Of a DNA stretch of 64,000 nt, positions 51,690-60,645 are shown piece by piece. Source of the stretch: DVEG01 sp964405435 (GTDB lineage: Bacteria; Cyanobacteriota; Cyanobacteriia; Cyanobacteriales; Oscillatoriaceae). A program made the translations under genes and the position numbers. Location: the NCBI GenBank assembly GCA_964405435.1, contig CAYOOD010000006.1, positions 62,001 to 126,000 of the forward strand. The letters run 5' to 3'. Each line of letters opens with the position of its first letter. Positions within the stretch are counted from its first letter, which is position 1. Under the pieces are notes generated by a model. That model made no database searches, was not told the DNA's origin, and saw only the letters and a list, made by a program, of their open reading frames with translations.

Positions 51690-54095
51690 GGAGGATCGGC
51701 TAGCGTCCATTAGCGGCAGGGCGATCGCGAACTCCACCCCCTGCCCCGGTTCTGAAAACACCTCTATTTTGCCCCGGTGTTTTTGCATGATTTGGTAGCA
51801 GATAGCCAGCCCCAGCCCCGTCCCTTGTCCCACGGGTTTTGTCGTGAAAAAAGGGTCAAATATCTTCTGGCAAATTCCCGGCGGAATAGCAGGGCCATTA
51901 TTCCAAATTCGCACTCGAATGCGATTGGCATCTGCCGCTTCTGTTTGAATGACAAGGGTGGGAGATTGAGAAGGGGGCATCGAGGCTGTATGGTCTGGCT
52001 GCTGCCCGATGCCCGGTGCCCCGTGCCCTTCTTCTAACGCATAGATCGCATTTTGCACGACATTCATAAAAACCTGATTCAGCAGGGCTGGGTAACACTC
52101 CACTAATGGCAAATCTCCGTACTGTTTAATCACAGAAATTCCCTGCAATCGGCTGTTGAGGATTAATAAGGTGCTGTCAATTCCTTCGTGAATATTTACT
52201 AGCTTGCTCTCGGACTCGTCCAGACGAGAAAATTTCCGCAGGGAGAGGACGATCTGGCGGATGCGATCGGCTCCTGACTGCATGGAAGACAGAATTTCTA
52301 ATAAGTCTTGGCTGAGGAAATCTAGCTCGATATCGTCGATCGCGTCTTGGATTTCTTTGGGAGGATTGCGATAGTGCTGTTGGTAGAGTTGCAGCAGATT
52401 GAGAATATCTGCGATATAGTCGCGGGCGTGGGTGAGATTGCCGTAAATAAAGTTGACCGGATTATTGATTTCGTGGGCAACGCCGGCGACGAGCTGCCCG
52501 AGAGAAGACATTTTTTCTGCTTGCACGAGTTGGGCTTGCGTTTGTCGGAGTTCGGAGAGGGCGCGTTGGAGGCGGTGTTGCTCGGCTCTCAATTGCGATT
52601 CACTGCGCGCCCGGGCTTCTTCTGCCAGCTTGCGGGCGGTGATGTCTCGCCAGCACCCGACGATTTCCAGCACGTTGCCCTCGGCATCCCGTACCAGCTT
52701 CAGCTCGTCGTGCAACCAGCGATATTCTCCGTTTTTGTATCGGAAACGGTATTCGTGAGAGCAATAGCCTTGCTCGAACAAAAGAGACAGACCCCCAGAG
52801 ATTTTCGGCGCGTCGTCGGGGTGAATTCGCTGGCTCCAAAAGGTGGGATCTTCGAGGAATTCGCTCGGTTCGTAGCCCGCGATCGCCTTGACGTTTTCGC
52901 TGATGAAGGTAACGCCCCAGTCGCCATCTGGCTTGCAACTGTAAATGACGGCGGGGCTGTAGGAGAGCAAGTGCTGCAACCGCTGCCGAGTTTGGCGCAG
53001 TTGCAACTCGGTGCGGCGGTGTTCGACGATTTCGAGGACTAATTTTTCATTGGAAAATTTCAATTCTGCCGTGCGAGAGCGCACGCGATCTTCGAGTTGA
53101 GCATTGAGGGTGCGAACGGATTCTTCGGCACGTTGGCGATCGCGGATTTCGGCAGTAATCGCGCGCCCGATCGCCCGACTGCTCTGAAATGCCATCACCG
53201 CCGCCACTGCCGCAGCTATTCCCATACTTGCGCCAATCAGACTAAACCGCAGCGCCTGCGCTTTTTGCAGTTCCAAGAGCGCTTTTCCCTCTTGCGCTTT
53301 GGCTGACTCAATCAGCGCGTACAAGCTCTCAGAAAGGCGGTCGATCTTGATGGCAATTTCTCCGGTGAAGGAGCGCAGCAGGATGCGTTGGGCGGGCGCT
53401 ATCTCAGATAGTTGTAAATTCGACGGCTGGATTTGTTTCAAAAGGTACTCGACTAGCTCCGCGTAGGAGTCGAGAGTGCTTTTGTAATTTTTCAGCAGTG
53501 TTGTTAACTCCGAGGCATTCGCGACTTGAGATTCTTGCTGAGAGCTGGCTGGTAGAGATTCGAGTTTTTCGCGGTACTCCTGCGCCCGGGCAATTTCTTG
53601 GAAAAAGCGGTCGGTTTCGGATCGAAGCCATTCGGAATTTCCCAAGACATGTACCAGCCGCATTTGATGCGATCGCGCCCTGACGAGGGTGATTTGCAGT
53701 TGCACGAGCTGGTACTCTTGTTCGCTGGCGTCTTTGAGCTTGGCGATCGCCTGTTTCTGATAGGCATCGGCGACGATCGCGCCGGCACCCGTGCCCAAAA
53801 GGGCGATCCCGATCGCCAGGGCATACCCGCCGCCGATTTGCTGGCTCAAACTCAAGCGAGCGATCGCGCCCCCGACGTGACGCGCCACAAATGCCAAGGC
53901 ACCGAAGCCCCTGGAATGCTGCGGCGCAACCTCATTTGTATCTCCGGCAGGATTTCGGTTCTGCTGTTCCACCGTCAAAACTTCCCCCCTTCGCTGGCTT
54001 CTGAGCAGTGATTCAAGAAAGCGGGCTTTGCGGGCGATTTGTGCAGGCGTATGCCCGCGCGGCGAAAGGAAGCGCTTTCTGGGGCGCTTTCTCAA
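51678..54095 (-). CDS. Membrane sensor histidine kinase with PAS domain
   Basis: Hybrid-free sensor kinase of up to 805 residues. A basic N-terminal region is followed by a membrane segment (GGYALAIGIALLGTGAGAIVADAY, about 88-112), a long periplasmic helical region, and a second membrane segment (SLIGASMGIAAAVAAVMAF, about 283). Then come a coiled coil, a PAS domain with PAC (PAVIYSCKPDGDWGVTFIS to VGCWRDITAR, about 385-495) and HisKA with LVAGVAHEINNPVNFIYGN (phospho-His about 558). The ATPase has N-box NVVQNAIYALEEG and G2 GTGLGLAICYQIM. Start is uncertain: TTG 54095 gives the full frame, and a GTG near residue 42 (VEQQNRN) is possible. No cognate regulator is adjacent. Confidence 0.92.
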   Translation of the reverse strand: MRKRPRKRFLSPRGHTPAQIARKARFLESLLRSQRRGEVLTVEQQNRNPAGDTNEVAPQHSRGFGALAFVARHVGGAIARLSLSQQIGGGYALAIGIALLGTGAGAIVADAYQKQAIAKLKDASEQEYQLVQLQITLVRARSHQMRLVHVLGNSEWLRSETDRFFQEIARAQEYREKLESLPASSQQESQVANASELTTLLKNYKSTLDSYAELVEYLLKQIQPSNLQLSEIAPAQRILLRSFTGEIAIKIDRLSESLYALIESAKAQEGKALLELQKAQALRFSLIGASMGIAAAVAAVMAFQSSRAIGRAITAEIRDRQRAEESVRTLNAQLEDRVRSRTAELKFSNEKLVLEIVEHRRTELQLRQTRQRLQHLLSYSPAVIYSCKPDGDWGVTFISENVKAIAGYEPSEFLEDPTFWSQRIHPDDAPKISGGLSLLFEQGYCSHEYRFRYKNGEYRWLHDELKLVRDAEGNVLEIVGCWRDITARKLAEEARARSESQLRAEQHRLQRALSELRQTQAQLVQAEKMSSLGQLVAGVAHEINNPVNFIYGNLTHARDYIADILNLLQLYQQHYRNPPKEIQDAIDDIELDFLSQDLLEILSSMQSGADRIRQIVLSLRKFSRLDESESKLVNIHEGIDSTLLILNSRLQGISVIKQYGDLPLVECYPALLNQVFMNVVQNAIYALEEGHGAPGIGQQPDHTASMPPSQSPTLVIQTEAADANRIRVRIWNNGPAIPPGICQKIFDPFFTTKPVGQGTGLGLAICYQIMQKHRGKIEVFSEPGQGVEFAIALPLMDASRSSLHG

Positions 54096-54348
54096 ATCCC
54101 TCTGAGGGAGCGAAACTCTGCGACTGGCTTGTGGACGAGCCCCCCATCACACCGCCCAGTCTCCCCTGATGACCTCTGACTTCTCTCGGTACAGTCAGGG
54201 GCGACGCACCTTAACAATCAGTTAAAATTGTAGCTGGCAATTCTCTCTTTTTCCGAAACTCTTAAGAAATTATTATAAATTAAGCAAAAAATGCTAATCT
54301 CTGATAAGCAGATGAGCATAAATAATTGCAGTGATAGCGATTTGTGGG

Positions 54349-54399
54349 AGTGCGGGCTTCTAGCCAGCTTCCTTAAGTAGCGAGCTAGAAGCCCGCACT
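54349..54399. repeat. 16-bp inverted repeat between two kinase genes
   Basis: AGTGCGGGCTTCTAGC (54349-54364) and GCTAGAAGCCCGCACT (54384-54399) are exact inverted copies with a 19-nt loop, in the 385-nt gap 54096-54480 between the divergent histidine kinase genes. Otherwise that gap is AT-rich with no gene. Confidence 0.8.
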
Positions 54400-54480
54400 A
54401 CTTCCGTAGTCTTCAAAGGGGTGCCAAAGACGATATGAAAGGCTCACATACTCCACCGAGCGTACTGAAGGCTGGTTTAA

Positions 54481-56160
54481 ATGGTTGTTTATTTCAAGGT
54501 TGTTTCAAGCTGGATAGGGCAAGTTACCAATCGCCTCAGTATTAGAAACAAAATTATCTGCGGACAGGCTGTTGCTCTGAGCGTCGCCGTATTGGGAACA
54601 ACTGCGGGGCTGGCGGTTGGCAATTACTACCAGCAACAGGCGAGCGCAGAGCGAGACATCGCCAACAAACAAGGAAGGCTGTTGACCGAATTACAGGTCA
54701 GTCTGCTCGAAACTCGACCGGTTAAAGAGTTTAGAGTGCTGATAGAAAAGCCGAAGGAGTTCGAGCAGCACAGAATCGACGTGATGCAGCGCCCTGTCAG
54801 AATCAAGGCGCTCATTTCAGAACTTCAGTCCTCCAGCGCCAGTAAAAATATAAAAGGTTTGCCGCCAGTTTTGCAGCAATGCGATCGCGCCTCTGAAGAA
54901 TTCTATCAAGCGGTGGATAATTTAGCGCGCGCGGCTTTGCCGCTGATTTCAGAGCGGAAAACTCTGCCTGCCGCCAGCAAACTAATCGGAGAGTTTGCCG
55001 GAAACGCAGCCTTCGATCGCTATTTGCAAGCGGCTTACAAACTTACAGCTTTCATTAAAATTGCTCAACAGCAAGATGACGCCGCCGCCCGGGCACTCAG
55101 TCGAGCGGAAGAGCTGCGATCGCAAATTATTATCGCCAGTATCGTGCTGTCTGTGGCAATGGCGGTGATGCTGGCGAGCTTCACCAGTGCGGCTATTGTT
55201 CGCCCGCTGCAAGCCGTTACCGAAGTGGCGATCGCCACCACGCACGAATCGAAATTCAACCGGCAAGTTTCCGTCACCACCGAAGATGAAGTCGGTTTAT
55301 TAGCCACCTCCCTCAATCAACTCATTCAAACGGTAAGAATACAGCTCGAAGAGTTGAAACAAACCCAAGCCCAATTAATCCAAACTGAAAAAATGTCCAG
55401 TTTGGGACAAATGGTTGCCGGCGTCGCTCACGAAATCAACACCCTACCCGTCAGTTTCATCTACAGCAACCTAGAACACGCCAAAACCTATGCAAACGAC
55501 TTGCTAGAATTAGCGCAGCTCTATCAAGAACAATATCCCAAACCAACTCCTGCCATTCAAAAGCAGCTCGCCGCGATCGACCTCGACTTTCTAGCCGAAG
55601 ACTTTCCCAAAATCCTGACCTCGATGAAAATCGGAGCCGATCGCATCCGCAACATCGTCCAGTCTTTGCGGAATTTTTCTCACCTCGACGAAGCCGAGAT
55701 AAAATCCGTCAATCTCAACCAAGAAATTGAAAATACCCTATTGATCCTCAACCACAAAATCGAAAATTCGGGTATAGAAATCATCAAAAGCTATGAAAAT
55801 TCGCCAGAAATAGAATGCTATCCAGCTCTATTAAATCAAGTCTTTATGAATATTCTCGACAATGCGATTGACGAGCTAAAATCGCAAAAAGAAAATCCTC
55901 AACGACAGATTTTTATTCAAACTGAAATCAAAGCAACTGACGCAATCGTGCGAATTCGAGATAACGGTCGCGGCGTCCCCTCGGAAATAAAAGAGAAATT
56001 ATTCGACCCCTTTTTCACTACAAAACCCGTGGGACAGGGGACAGGATTGGGACTGGCGATCGCCTACCCGATCGTGAAAAAGCACGGCGGTAACATTGAG
56101 GTCAATTCAGAACTCGGACAGGGGGCCGAATTTGCCGTGATATTACCGATAAAGTCTTAA
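54481..56160 (+). CDS. Membrane sensor histidine kinase with HAMP domain
   Basis: Kinase of 559 residues, clearly paralogous to its divergent neighbour. First membrane segment IICGQAVALSVAVLGTTAGLAV (about 25-46), an extracytoplasmic helical domain (about 50-215), second membrane segment IIIASIVLSVAMAVMLASF (about 217-237), HAMP (IVRPLQAVTEVAIATT, about 240-290), HisKA and HATPase. The H-box reads VAGVAHEINTLPVSFIYSNL instead of the usual HEINNPVNFIYGN, with one extra residue after the Asn. N-box NILDNAIDELKSQ; G2 GTGLGLAIAYPIV. It lacks the PAS domain of the neighbour. Signal and partner unknown; the nitrogen context may be coincidental. Confidence 0.92.
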   Translation: MVVYFKVVSSWIGQVTNRLSIRNKIICGQAVALSVAVLGTTAGLAVGNYYQQQASAERDIANKQGRLLTELQVSLLETRPVKEFRVLIEKPKEFEQHRIDVMQRPVRIKALISELQSSSASKNIKGLPPVLQQCDRASEEFYQAVDNLARAALPLISERKTLPAASKLIGEFAGNAAFDRYLQAAYKLTAFIKIAQQQDDAAARALSRAEELRSQIIIASIVLSVAMAVMLASFTSAAIVRPLQAVTEVAIATTHESKFNRQVSVTTEDEVGLLATSLNQLIQTVRIQLEELKQTQAQLIQTEKMSSLGQMVAGVAHEINTLPVSFIYSNLEHAKTYANDLLELAQLYQEQYPKPTPAIQKQLAAIDLDFLAEDFPKILTSMKIGADRIRNIVQSLRNFSHLDEAEIKSVNLNQEIENTLLILNHKIENSGIEIIKSYENSPEIECYPALLNQVFMNILDNAIDELKSQKENPQRQIFIQTEIKATDAIVRIRDNGRGVPSEIKEKLFDPFFTTKPVGQGTGLGLAIAYPIVKKHGGNIEVNSELGQGAEFAVILPIKS

Positions 56161-58880
56161 TTCGGAGCTTGCGGCCCCCGCACGGCTTGGCCCAGTTTTT
56201 CTCGTTCGGCAAGTTGTTGATTTAATTTTAGCAGTTGTTCTAAAATATTGTCCCTCGGATTCAATCCATAAGCCTGCATGGCCAAAATATCCAATTGCTC
56301 GTGAAGTTTAAATAGCTGACTCGTCGGCTCGTTAAAAAATTTGTTGTACAATTGGGTAATTCCCCACTGTTTGGCTTGCATTTGCTGAGTTCGATACTGG
56401 TGAAGCTTTTCAGCGGTTACCCGTATTTGCTCGACTAATTGAGTGCTGGGCATCTGGGGAAAGGGGAAAGTTTCAAAGCAAGTATTGTGGGTGTAAGCAA
56501 TATCAGCTTTGAGGGTCGATTTCTGCGCGTGCATCCAAGCGCGATGAATTTTAGAGGAGAGGATGCCGAAAATATAAAAATCTTCTGAAGCCACCACGAC
56601 TGATTTATCCCCTGGCAGCCAACTAACCGGAGCGGGAATAAAAACCGCCCATTTTGAGACTCTGGGAACGGTGAAATAATACCCAAGGGGAGCGATCGCT
56701 TTTCTCATCCCTTCATGCGATCGCTTAAATCTCCACCACTTTTCCCGCAGCACGGGTTCTCGGTTTTGTTCTCTTTCGGGCTTGACGTGCAGTTTGACAT
56801 GCTCGAACGGAAGAACATACGCGCTGCTCTCCTCGACTGACAGATTGCTAAAATCAATAATCCATCTTTCCGGCTTTCCGTGCGGATTCTTCGCCAGATT
56901 CGCCCCCATTGAAAAAAGTTTCAGAACTTCTCGATTTTTCGGATCGGCTTGAATCCACTTGTTAACCTGTTCCTCAGTCACGATAAACCCTTTACCGACG
57001 GGGCACGCGCCCTGAAAACATTGATTCAGATTCGCTTTCAGGCGAACAGCCGATAAAACGTCTGTCGCAGCAGTCAGCGAGGAATTAATCCGCGCCACGG
57101 GTTTGTTATCGAGATAGCAGCTTTGAGGCGCTTGCTTGCTCCAATTCACCAGACTGACGTGAACTTTGGCTTCACCCGACCACGGTTGCGTCGAAATGGC
57201 TTCGTAAATATACCCTCTATTTTGCGCGATATAGTCCAAAGACGCTGCCCGACTTTTACCCTGGCTGATGGAATTGGTGCCAACTAAACCGGCTCTGCCC
57301 TTTTCGCTCAGATGTTCGTGAGACAAGCGGAACCAATAGACGCAAAAATCCACTGAATCTTTGACATCGGGGAAGCGATCGAACACGCGATCGATGTAGC
57401 CATCTCCCAAAATCATCCTAACGTGCTTGCCGCCCAAAAATGGTGGATTGCCGATAATGGCGTGAGCTTGCGGCCATTTTTCAAACAGGGCATCTTTGCA
57501 AACGATATTTTTATCCAACGCATCCAGAGGCAGGGCGGGTTCGCTCAGCCCCAAATTGTCGATCGCAATTTTGCGAGCGTGAAGCGCAGCTATCCCGCAG
57601 GGAATCGCCAGCGTCACCCGCGCCAGTTCGACGGCAAAGGGATTGACATCCATGCCGTAGAATTGCAGCGGCGTCACAAACCCCATTTCCATCTGTTCGC
57701 GGGGAGAGCGGCGGCGCTGAGCGATTTTGTCGAGCAGCAGTTGTTCGATCCGCTTCAGTTCTTGATAAGCGATATAGAGGAAATTGCCCGATCCGCAGGC
57801 GGGATCGAGTACGCGATAACTTTGCAGCTCCATGCGCAGGGCTTCTAATTCTGAAATAGTTGCCGCCGCCTCGATCCGTTCTTCCCAATAGTTGCTTATC
57901 GTCGGTCTGACAATCTTCATAATATCCACTTCAGACGTGAAGTGCATACCGCGAGCGTGCCGCTTTTTCTTGTCCGTTGCTGCCTCAAAGATGTTGCCAA
58001 AAATGGCGGGACGAACCTGGCTCCAATTTTGCTCGGCACACGCATAGAGAATTTTTAACTCTTCTGCTGTCAGTTCAATGGGATGGATGACGGAAAATAA
58101 ACCGCCGTTGAAGTAATCCACTCCCTGATAGCGCCCAGCCGGAGTAATTCCCTTCTGATTCATTTCCCGGAATAAACCGCCGATTAAGTCGTATGAATTT
58201 GCGCCATTCAAGCAATCTTGAACGCAAGAAATAAACATATCGCGCGGCAGCATCCCGCGATCTTCAGCAAACATTGCCAGCACGCACTGCAAAACGAACC
58301 GCTGCGCTGCTAATTCATCAAACAGGCGTTTTTTATGGCCGCGTTCTTTTAGTTGTTGGAAGAGCAGCCCCATGCGGCTGGCGGCTTTTTCTGTCACCTC
58401 TATTTGGTTATTGCGAAATACGGGCGTGCGATTCGCAAACTCCATAAAGGCGAAAGCCCCGGCGCGTTCTGGCAGTTGCTTTAATGGCACGGTATCGACT
58501 GGCGTGTCTAGCTGTGTATTGAAATCAAAAATCCAGAACTCGTCAAAATTGCACAGCACGACATAGCGCGGGCGATCGGGAACCAAGCGCGTCCAATAAT
58601 CAAAAGCCTGGGAATAATGCTTGCTGAGATTTTCTCCCCGCTTTTTCATTTCTATCAGCACGCGGGGTTTCCACACCAAATCTGCAAAGCCAGTCTTGCC
58701 TTTCTTGCTGCCCTTTGCGATTCGCTGCTCGTAGGTTGCCCCGGCTTCTAACGCTCCCTCGTGCCCAAACGCGCGAAACAACCGATCGAGAAAAACCTGT
58801 GCTTGTCCTTTTTCATCTCCTATAATATGCTGCTGGCAGTAGGTGACAAATTTCTGAAGGCTCTCAGGGGTGGCTGACAT
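56157..58880 (-). CDS. Single-chain restriction-modification enzyme, MmeI-like (type IIG/IIL)
   Basis: Protein of 907 residues combining nuclease, adenine methyltransferase and target recognition. The N-terminal PD-(D/E)XK site is TGFADLVWKPRVLIEMKKRG (D, then E-x-K; about 63-82). A helical spacer runs to about 340. The N6-adenine methylase has SAM motif I VLDPACGSGNFLYIAY (about 377-392), FYGMDVNPFAVELA and catalytic motif IV AIIGNPPFLGG (about 478). The target recognition domain (about 600-830) includes ERWIIDFSNL and TPFPQ-like CFETFPFPQMP. Length and order match MmeI-family enzymes, which protect one DNA strand and cut about 20 nt away. No separate methylase or nuclease gene is adjacent. 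ATG 58880 is used; a TTG 45 nt upstream is possible. Confidence 0.88.
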   Translation of the reverse strand: MSATPESLQKFVTYCQQHIIGDEKGQAQVFLDRLFRAFGHEGALEAGATYEQRIAKGSKKGKTGFADLVWKPRVLIEMKKRGENLSKHYSQAFDYWTRLVPDRPRYVVLCNFDEFWIFDFNTQLDTPVDTVPLKQLPERAGAFAFMEFANRTPVFRNNQIEVTEKAASRMGLLFQQLKERGHKKRLFDELAAQRFVLQCVLAMFAEDRGMLPRDMFISCVQDCLNGANSYDLIGGLFREMNQKGITPAGRYQGVDYFNGGLFSVIHPIELTAEELKILYACAEQNWSQVRPAIFGNIFEAATDKKKRHARGMHFTSEVDIMKIVRPTISNYWEERIEAAATISELEALRMELQSYRVLDPACGSGNFLYIAYQELKRIEQLLLDKIAQRRRSPREQMEMGFVTPLQFYGMDVNPFAVELARVTLAIPCGIAALHARKIAIDNLGLSEPALPLDALDKNIVCKDALFEKWPQAHAIIGNPPFLGGKHVRMILGDGYIDRVFDRFPDVKDSVDFCVYWFRLSHEHLSEKGRAGLVGTNSISQGKSRAASLDYIAQNRGYIYEAISTQPWSGEAKVHVSLVNWSKQAPQSCYLDNKPVARINSSLTAATDVLSAVRLKANLNQCFQGACPVGKGFIVTEEQVNKWIQADPKNREVLKLFSMGANLAKNPHGKPERWIIDFSNLSVEESSAYVLPFEHVKLHVKPEREQNREPVLREKWWRFKRSHEGMRKAIAPLGYYFTVPRVSKWAVFIPAPVSWLPGDKSVVVASEDFYIFGILSSKIHRAWMHAQKSTLKADIAYTHNTCFETFPFPQMPSTQLVEQIRVTAEKLHQYRTQQMQAKQWGITQLYNKFFNEPTSQLFKLHEQLDILAMQAYGLNPRDNILEQLLKLNQQLAEREKLGQAVRGPQAPN

Positions 58881-58998
58881 GGATGATGCTTTGGTTTCTT
58901 TTGTTATTGGCGCAAAATTTGTCAATCATATTCTAGTATAAGAGAGTAAGTTTCTCAAAGTCAAGAATTTTATAGAGCTGTTTCTAAAAAAAAACAAA

Positions 58999-59850
58999 AT
59001 GAATCAAGAGCCTCTAACCGCCGGGTGGCACGGCAGCCTCAATCTCGTCTATGTCAACCGCACGGGCGTGACGCAACTGGCACGCGATCGCTCCTGCGCG
59101 CCGCTAAAAATCCAGCGCCCCTTTTATCCAGAAGGTGCGGCTGTTTGTCACAGCGTCGTTTTGCACACGGCGGGCGGCATTGTCGGCGGCGATCGCCTTT
59201 CTTTTGACATTCACCTGCAACCCGATGCCCGCGCCCTCATCACCACCGCTGCCGCTGGCAAAATTTATCGCAGCAACGGCAAAGAAGCCCGCCAAACTGT
59301 CAACATTCAACTAGACGCGGGCGCGTGTTTGGAATGGCTGCCCCAAGAAGCAATTATTTTTAACGGCGCGATTTACCAGCAAGATTTAGTGGTAGAATTA
59401 TCCCCAGGAGCCACTATCCTGCTGTGGGAAATCGTCAGATTCGGGCGCAGCGCCAGGGGAGAGCAATTTCTCCAGGGAAACTGGCGATCGCGTACCGAAA
59501 TTTGGCAGCAAGGACGCCCCCTGTGGATTGACCGGCAGTGGTTGCCCGGTGGAGAAGAAATGGTGAAAAGCCCGCACGGATTGGCGGGAAAGCCCGTAGT
59601 CGGGAGTTTCGCCTTCCTCGGACAACCCGTGACGCCAGAACTCGTGCAAAACGCGCGATCGCTCTTTTCGCCCGCACCCTCCGCTTCCCCGTCACAAGCC
59701 GGCGCAACCAGACTGCTCGAAGGATTATCGTGCCGATATCGCGGCGAATCGATCGCAGAGGTGAGACAATGGTTTATAGCCGTGTGGCACCTGCTGCGCC
59801 AATCCTTTTCGGGACGCCCCAGTTGCCCGCCGCGAGTTTGGCCACTTTAA
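58999..59850 (+). CDS. ureD: Urease accessory protein UreD
   Basis: UreD/UreH scaffold (283 residues) binding apo-urease with UreF and UreG during nickel insertion. Landmarks: RDRSCAPLKIQRPFYPEGAAVCHSVVLHTAGGIVGGDRL (read in parts; the HTAGGIVGGD segment is diagnostic), TTAAAGKIYRS, EWLPQEAIIFNGA and WEIVRFGRSARGE. The C-terminus ending RPSCPPRVW is typical. ureA follows after 10 nt, so they form an operon. No clear ribosome-binding site precedes ATG 58999. Confidence 0.96.
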   Translation: MNQEPLTAGWHGSLNLVYVNRTGVTQLARDRSCAPLKIQRPFYPEGAAVCHSVVLHTAGGIVGGDRLSFDIHLQPDARALITTAAAGKIYRSNGKEARQTVNIQLDAGACLEWLPQEAIIFNGAIYQQDLVVELSPGATILLWEIVRFGRSARGEQFLQGNWRSRTEIWQQGRPLWIDRQWLPGGEEMVKSPHGLAGKPVVGSFAFLGQPVTPELVQNARSLFSPAPSASPSQAGATRLLEGLSCRYRGESIAEVRQWFIAVWHLLRQSFSGRPSCPPRVWPL

Positions 59851-59860
59851 AACAGCATCC

Positions 59861-60163
59861 ATGCAACTCACGCCGCAAGAAAAAGACAAATTGCTAATTT
59901 TTACAGCGGCTTTGCTAGCAGAAAGACGCAAAGCCAGAGGGCTAAAATTAAACTACCCGGAAGCCGTCGCCTATATTTCTGCAGCCATTCTCGAAGGTGC
60001 CAGAGACGGGCAGAGTGTCGCCGATTTAATGAGTTACGGCACGACACTGCTGTCGCGGGATGACGTCATGGAAGGCATCCCGGAAATGGTGACAGAAGTA
60101 CAAGTAGAGGCAACCTTTCCCGACGGCACGAAACTCGTCACCGTTCACAATCCCATCCGCTAA
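59861..60163 (+). CDS. ureA: Urease subunit gamma
   Basis: Small structural subunit of urease (100 residues): MQLTPQEKDKLLIFTAALLAERRKARGLKLNYPEAVAYI, read in parts, is the invariant N-terminus. LMSYGTTLLSRDDVMEGIPEMV and VQVEATFPDGTKLVTVHNPI are conserved. Complete and of normal length. Sits between ureD and ureB. Confidence 0.98.
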   Translation: MQLTPQEKDKLLIFTAALLAERRKARGLKLNYPEAVAYISAAILEGARDGQSVADLMSYGTTLLSRDDVMEGIPEMVTEVQVEATFPDGTKLVTVHNPIR

Positions 60164-60222
60164 AAATCCCCTCATCCCCCCATCCCGGCACTTCCTAAAA
60201 ATTGAATTGATAAGAGGTTAAA

Positions 60223-60528
60223 ATGATTCCAGGGGAACTGATCGTAGAAGACGGAGAAATCGAACTGAACGCGGGGCGTCCAACCGTGCGACTGCAAGTA
60301 GCCAATAAAGGCGATCGCCCGATTCAAGTAGGTTCGCACTTTCACTTTTACGAAGTCAACGAAGCGCTAGAATTCGATCGCGATCGCGCGCGGGGAATGC
60401 GCCTCGACATTCCCGCCGGTACGGCAGTGCGTTTTGAACCCGGAGACGAGCGAGAGGTGCAGTTAGTCCCCTTTGCCGGCAGCCGCGAAGTTTACGGCTT
60501 CAATGGCAAAATTAACGGACGGCTGTGA
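60223..60528 (+). CDS. ureB: Urease subunit beta
   Basis: Beta subunit (101 residues): MIPGELIVEDGEIELNAGRP, then VGSHFHFYEVNEALEFDR, GMRLDIPAGTAVRFEPGDER and the YGFNGKINGRL ending. Normally followed directly by ureC, the nickel-containing catalytic subunit. Here the next gene is rsmI, and ureC is nowhere in the window. AAGAGG a few nt upstream acts as ribosome-binding site. Confidence 0.98.
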   Translation: MIPGELIVEDGEIELNAGRPTVRLQVANKGDRPIQVGSHFHFYEVNEALEFDRDRARGMRLDIPAGTAVRFEPGDEREVQLVPFAGSREVYGFNGKINGRL

Positions 60529-60560
60529 GCAGGGAGAAAACCTAACCCCCCCAGCCCCCA

Positions 60561-60582
60561 GGGCGAGCACGGGGGCTCGCCC
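60561..60582. repeat. GGGCGAGC hairpin after ureB
   Basis: GGGCGAGC (60561-60568) pairs with GCTCGCCC (60575-60582), followed by CTACAAGG. Same ending as other GCCCCTACA hairpins of the window. It may end the ureDAB transcript. Confidence 0.65.
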
Positions 60583-60645
60583 CTACAAGGGAAGGGGGAG
60601 AAGCGGGGGAGAATTTTTTCAGAAAAAATGGGGTAAATCGCCACT

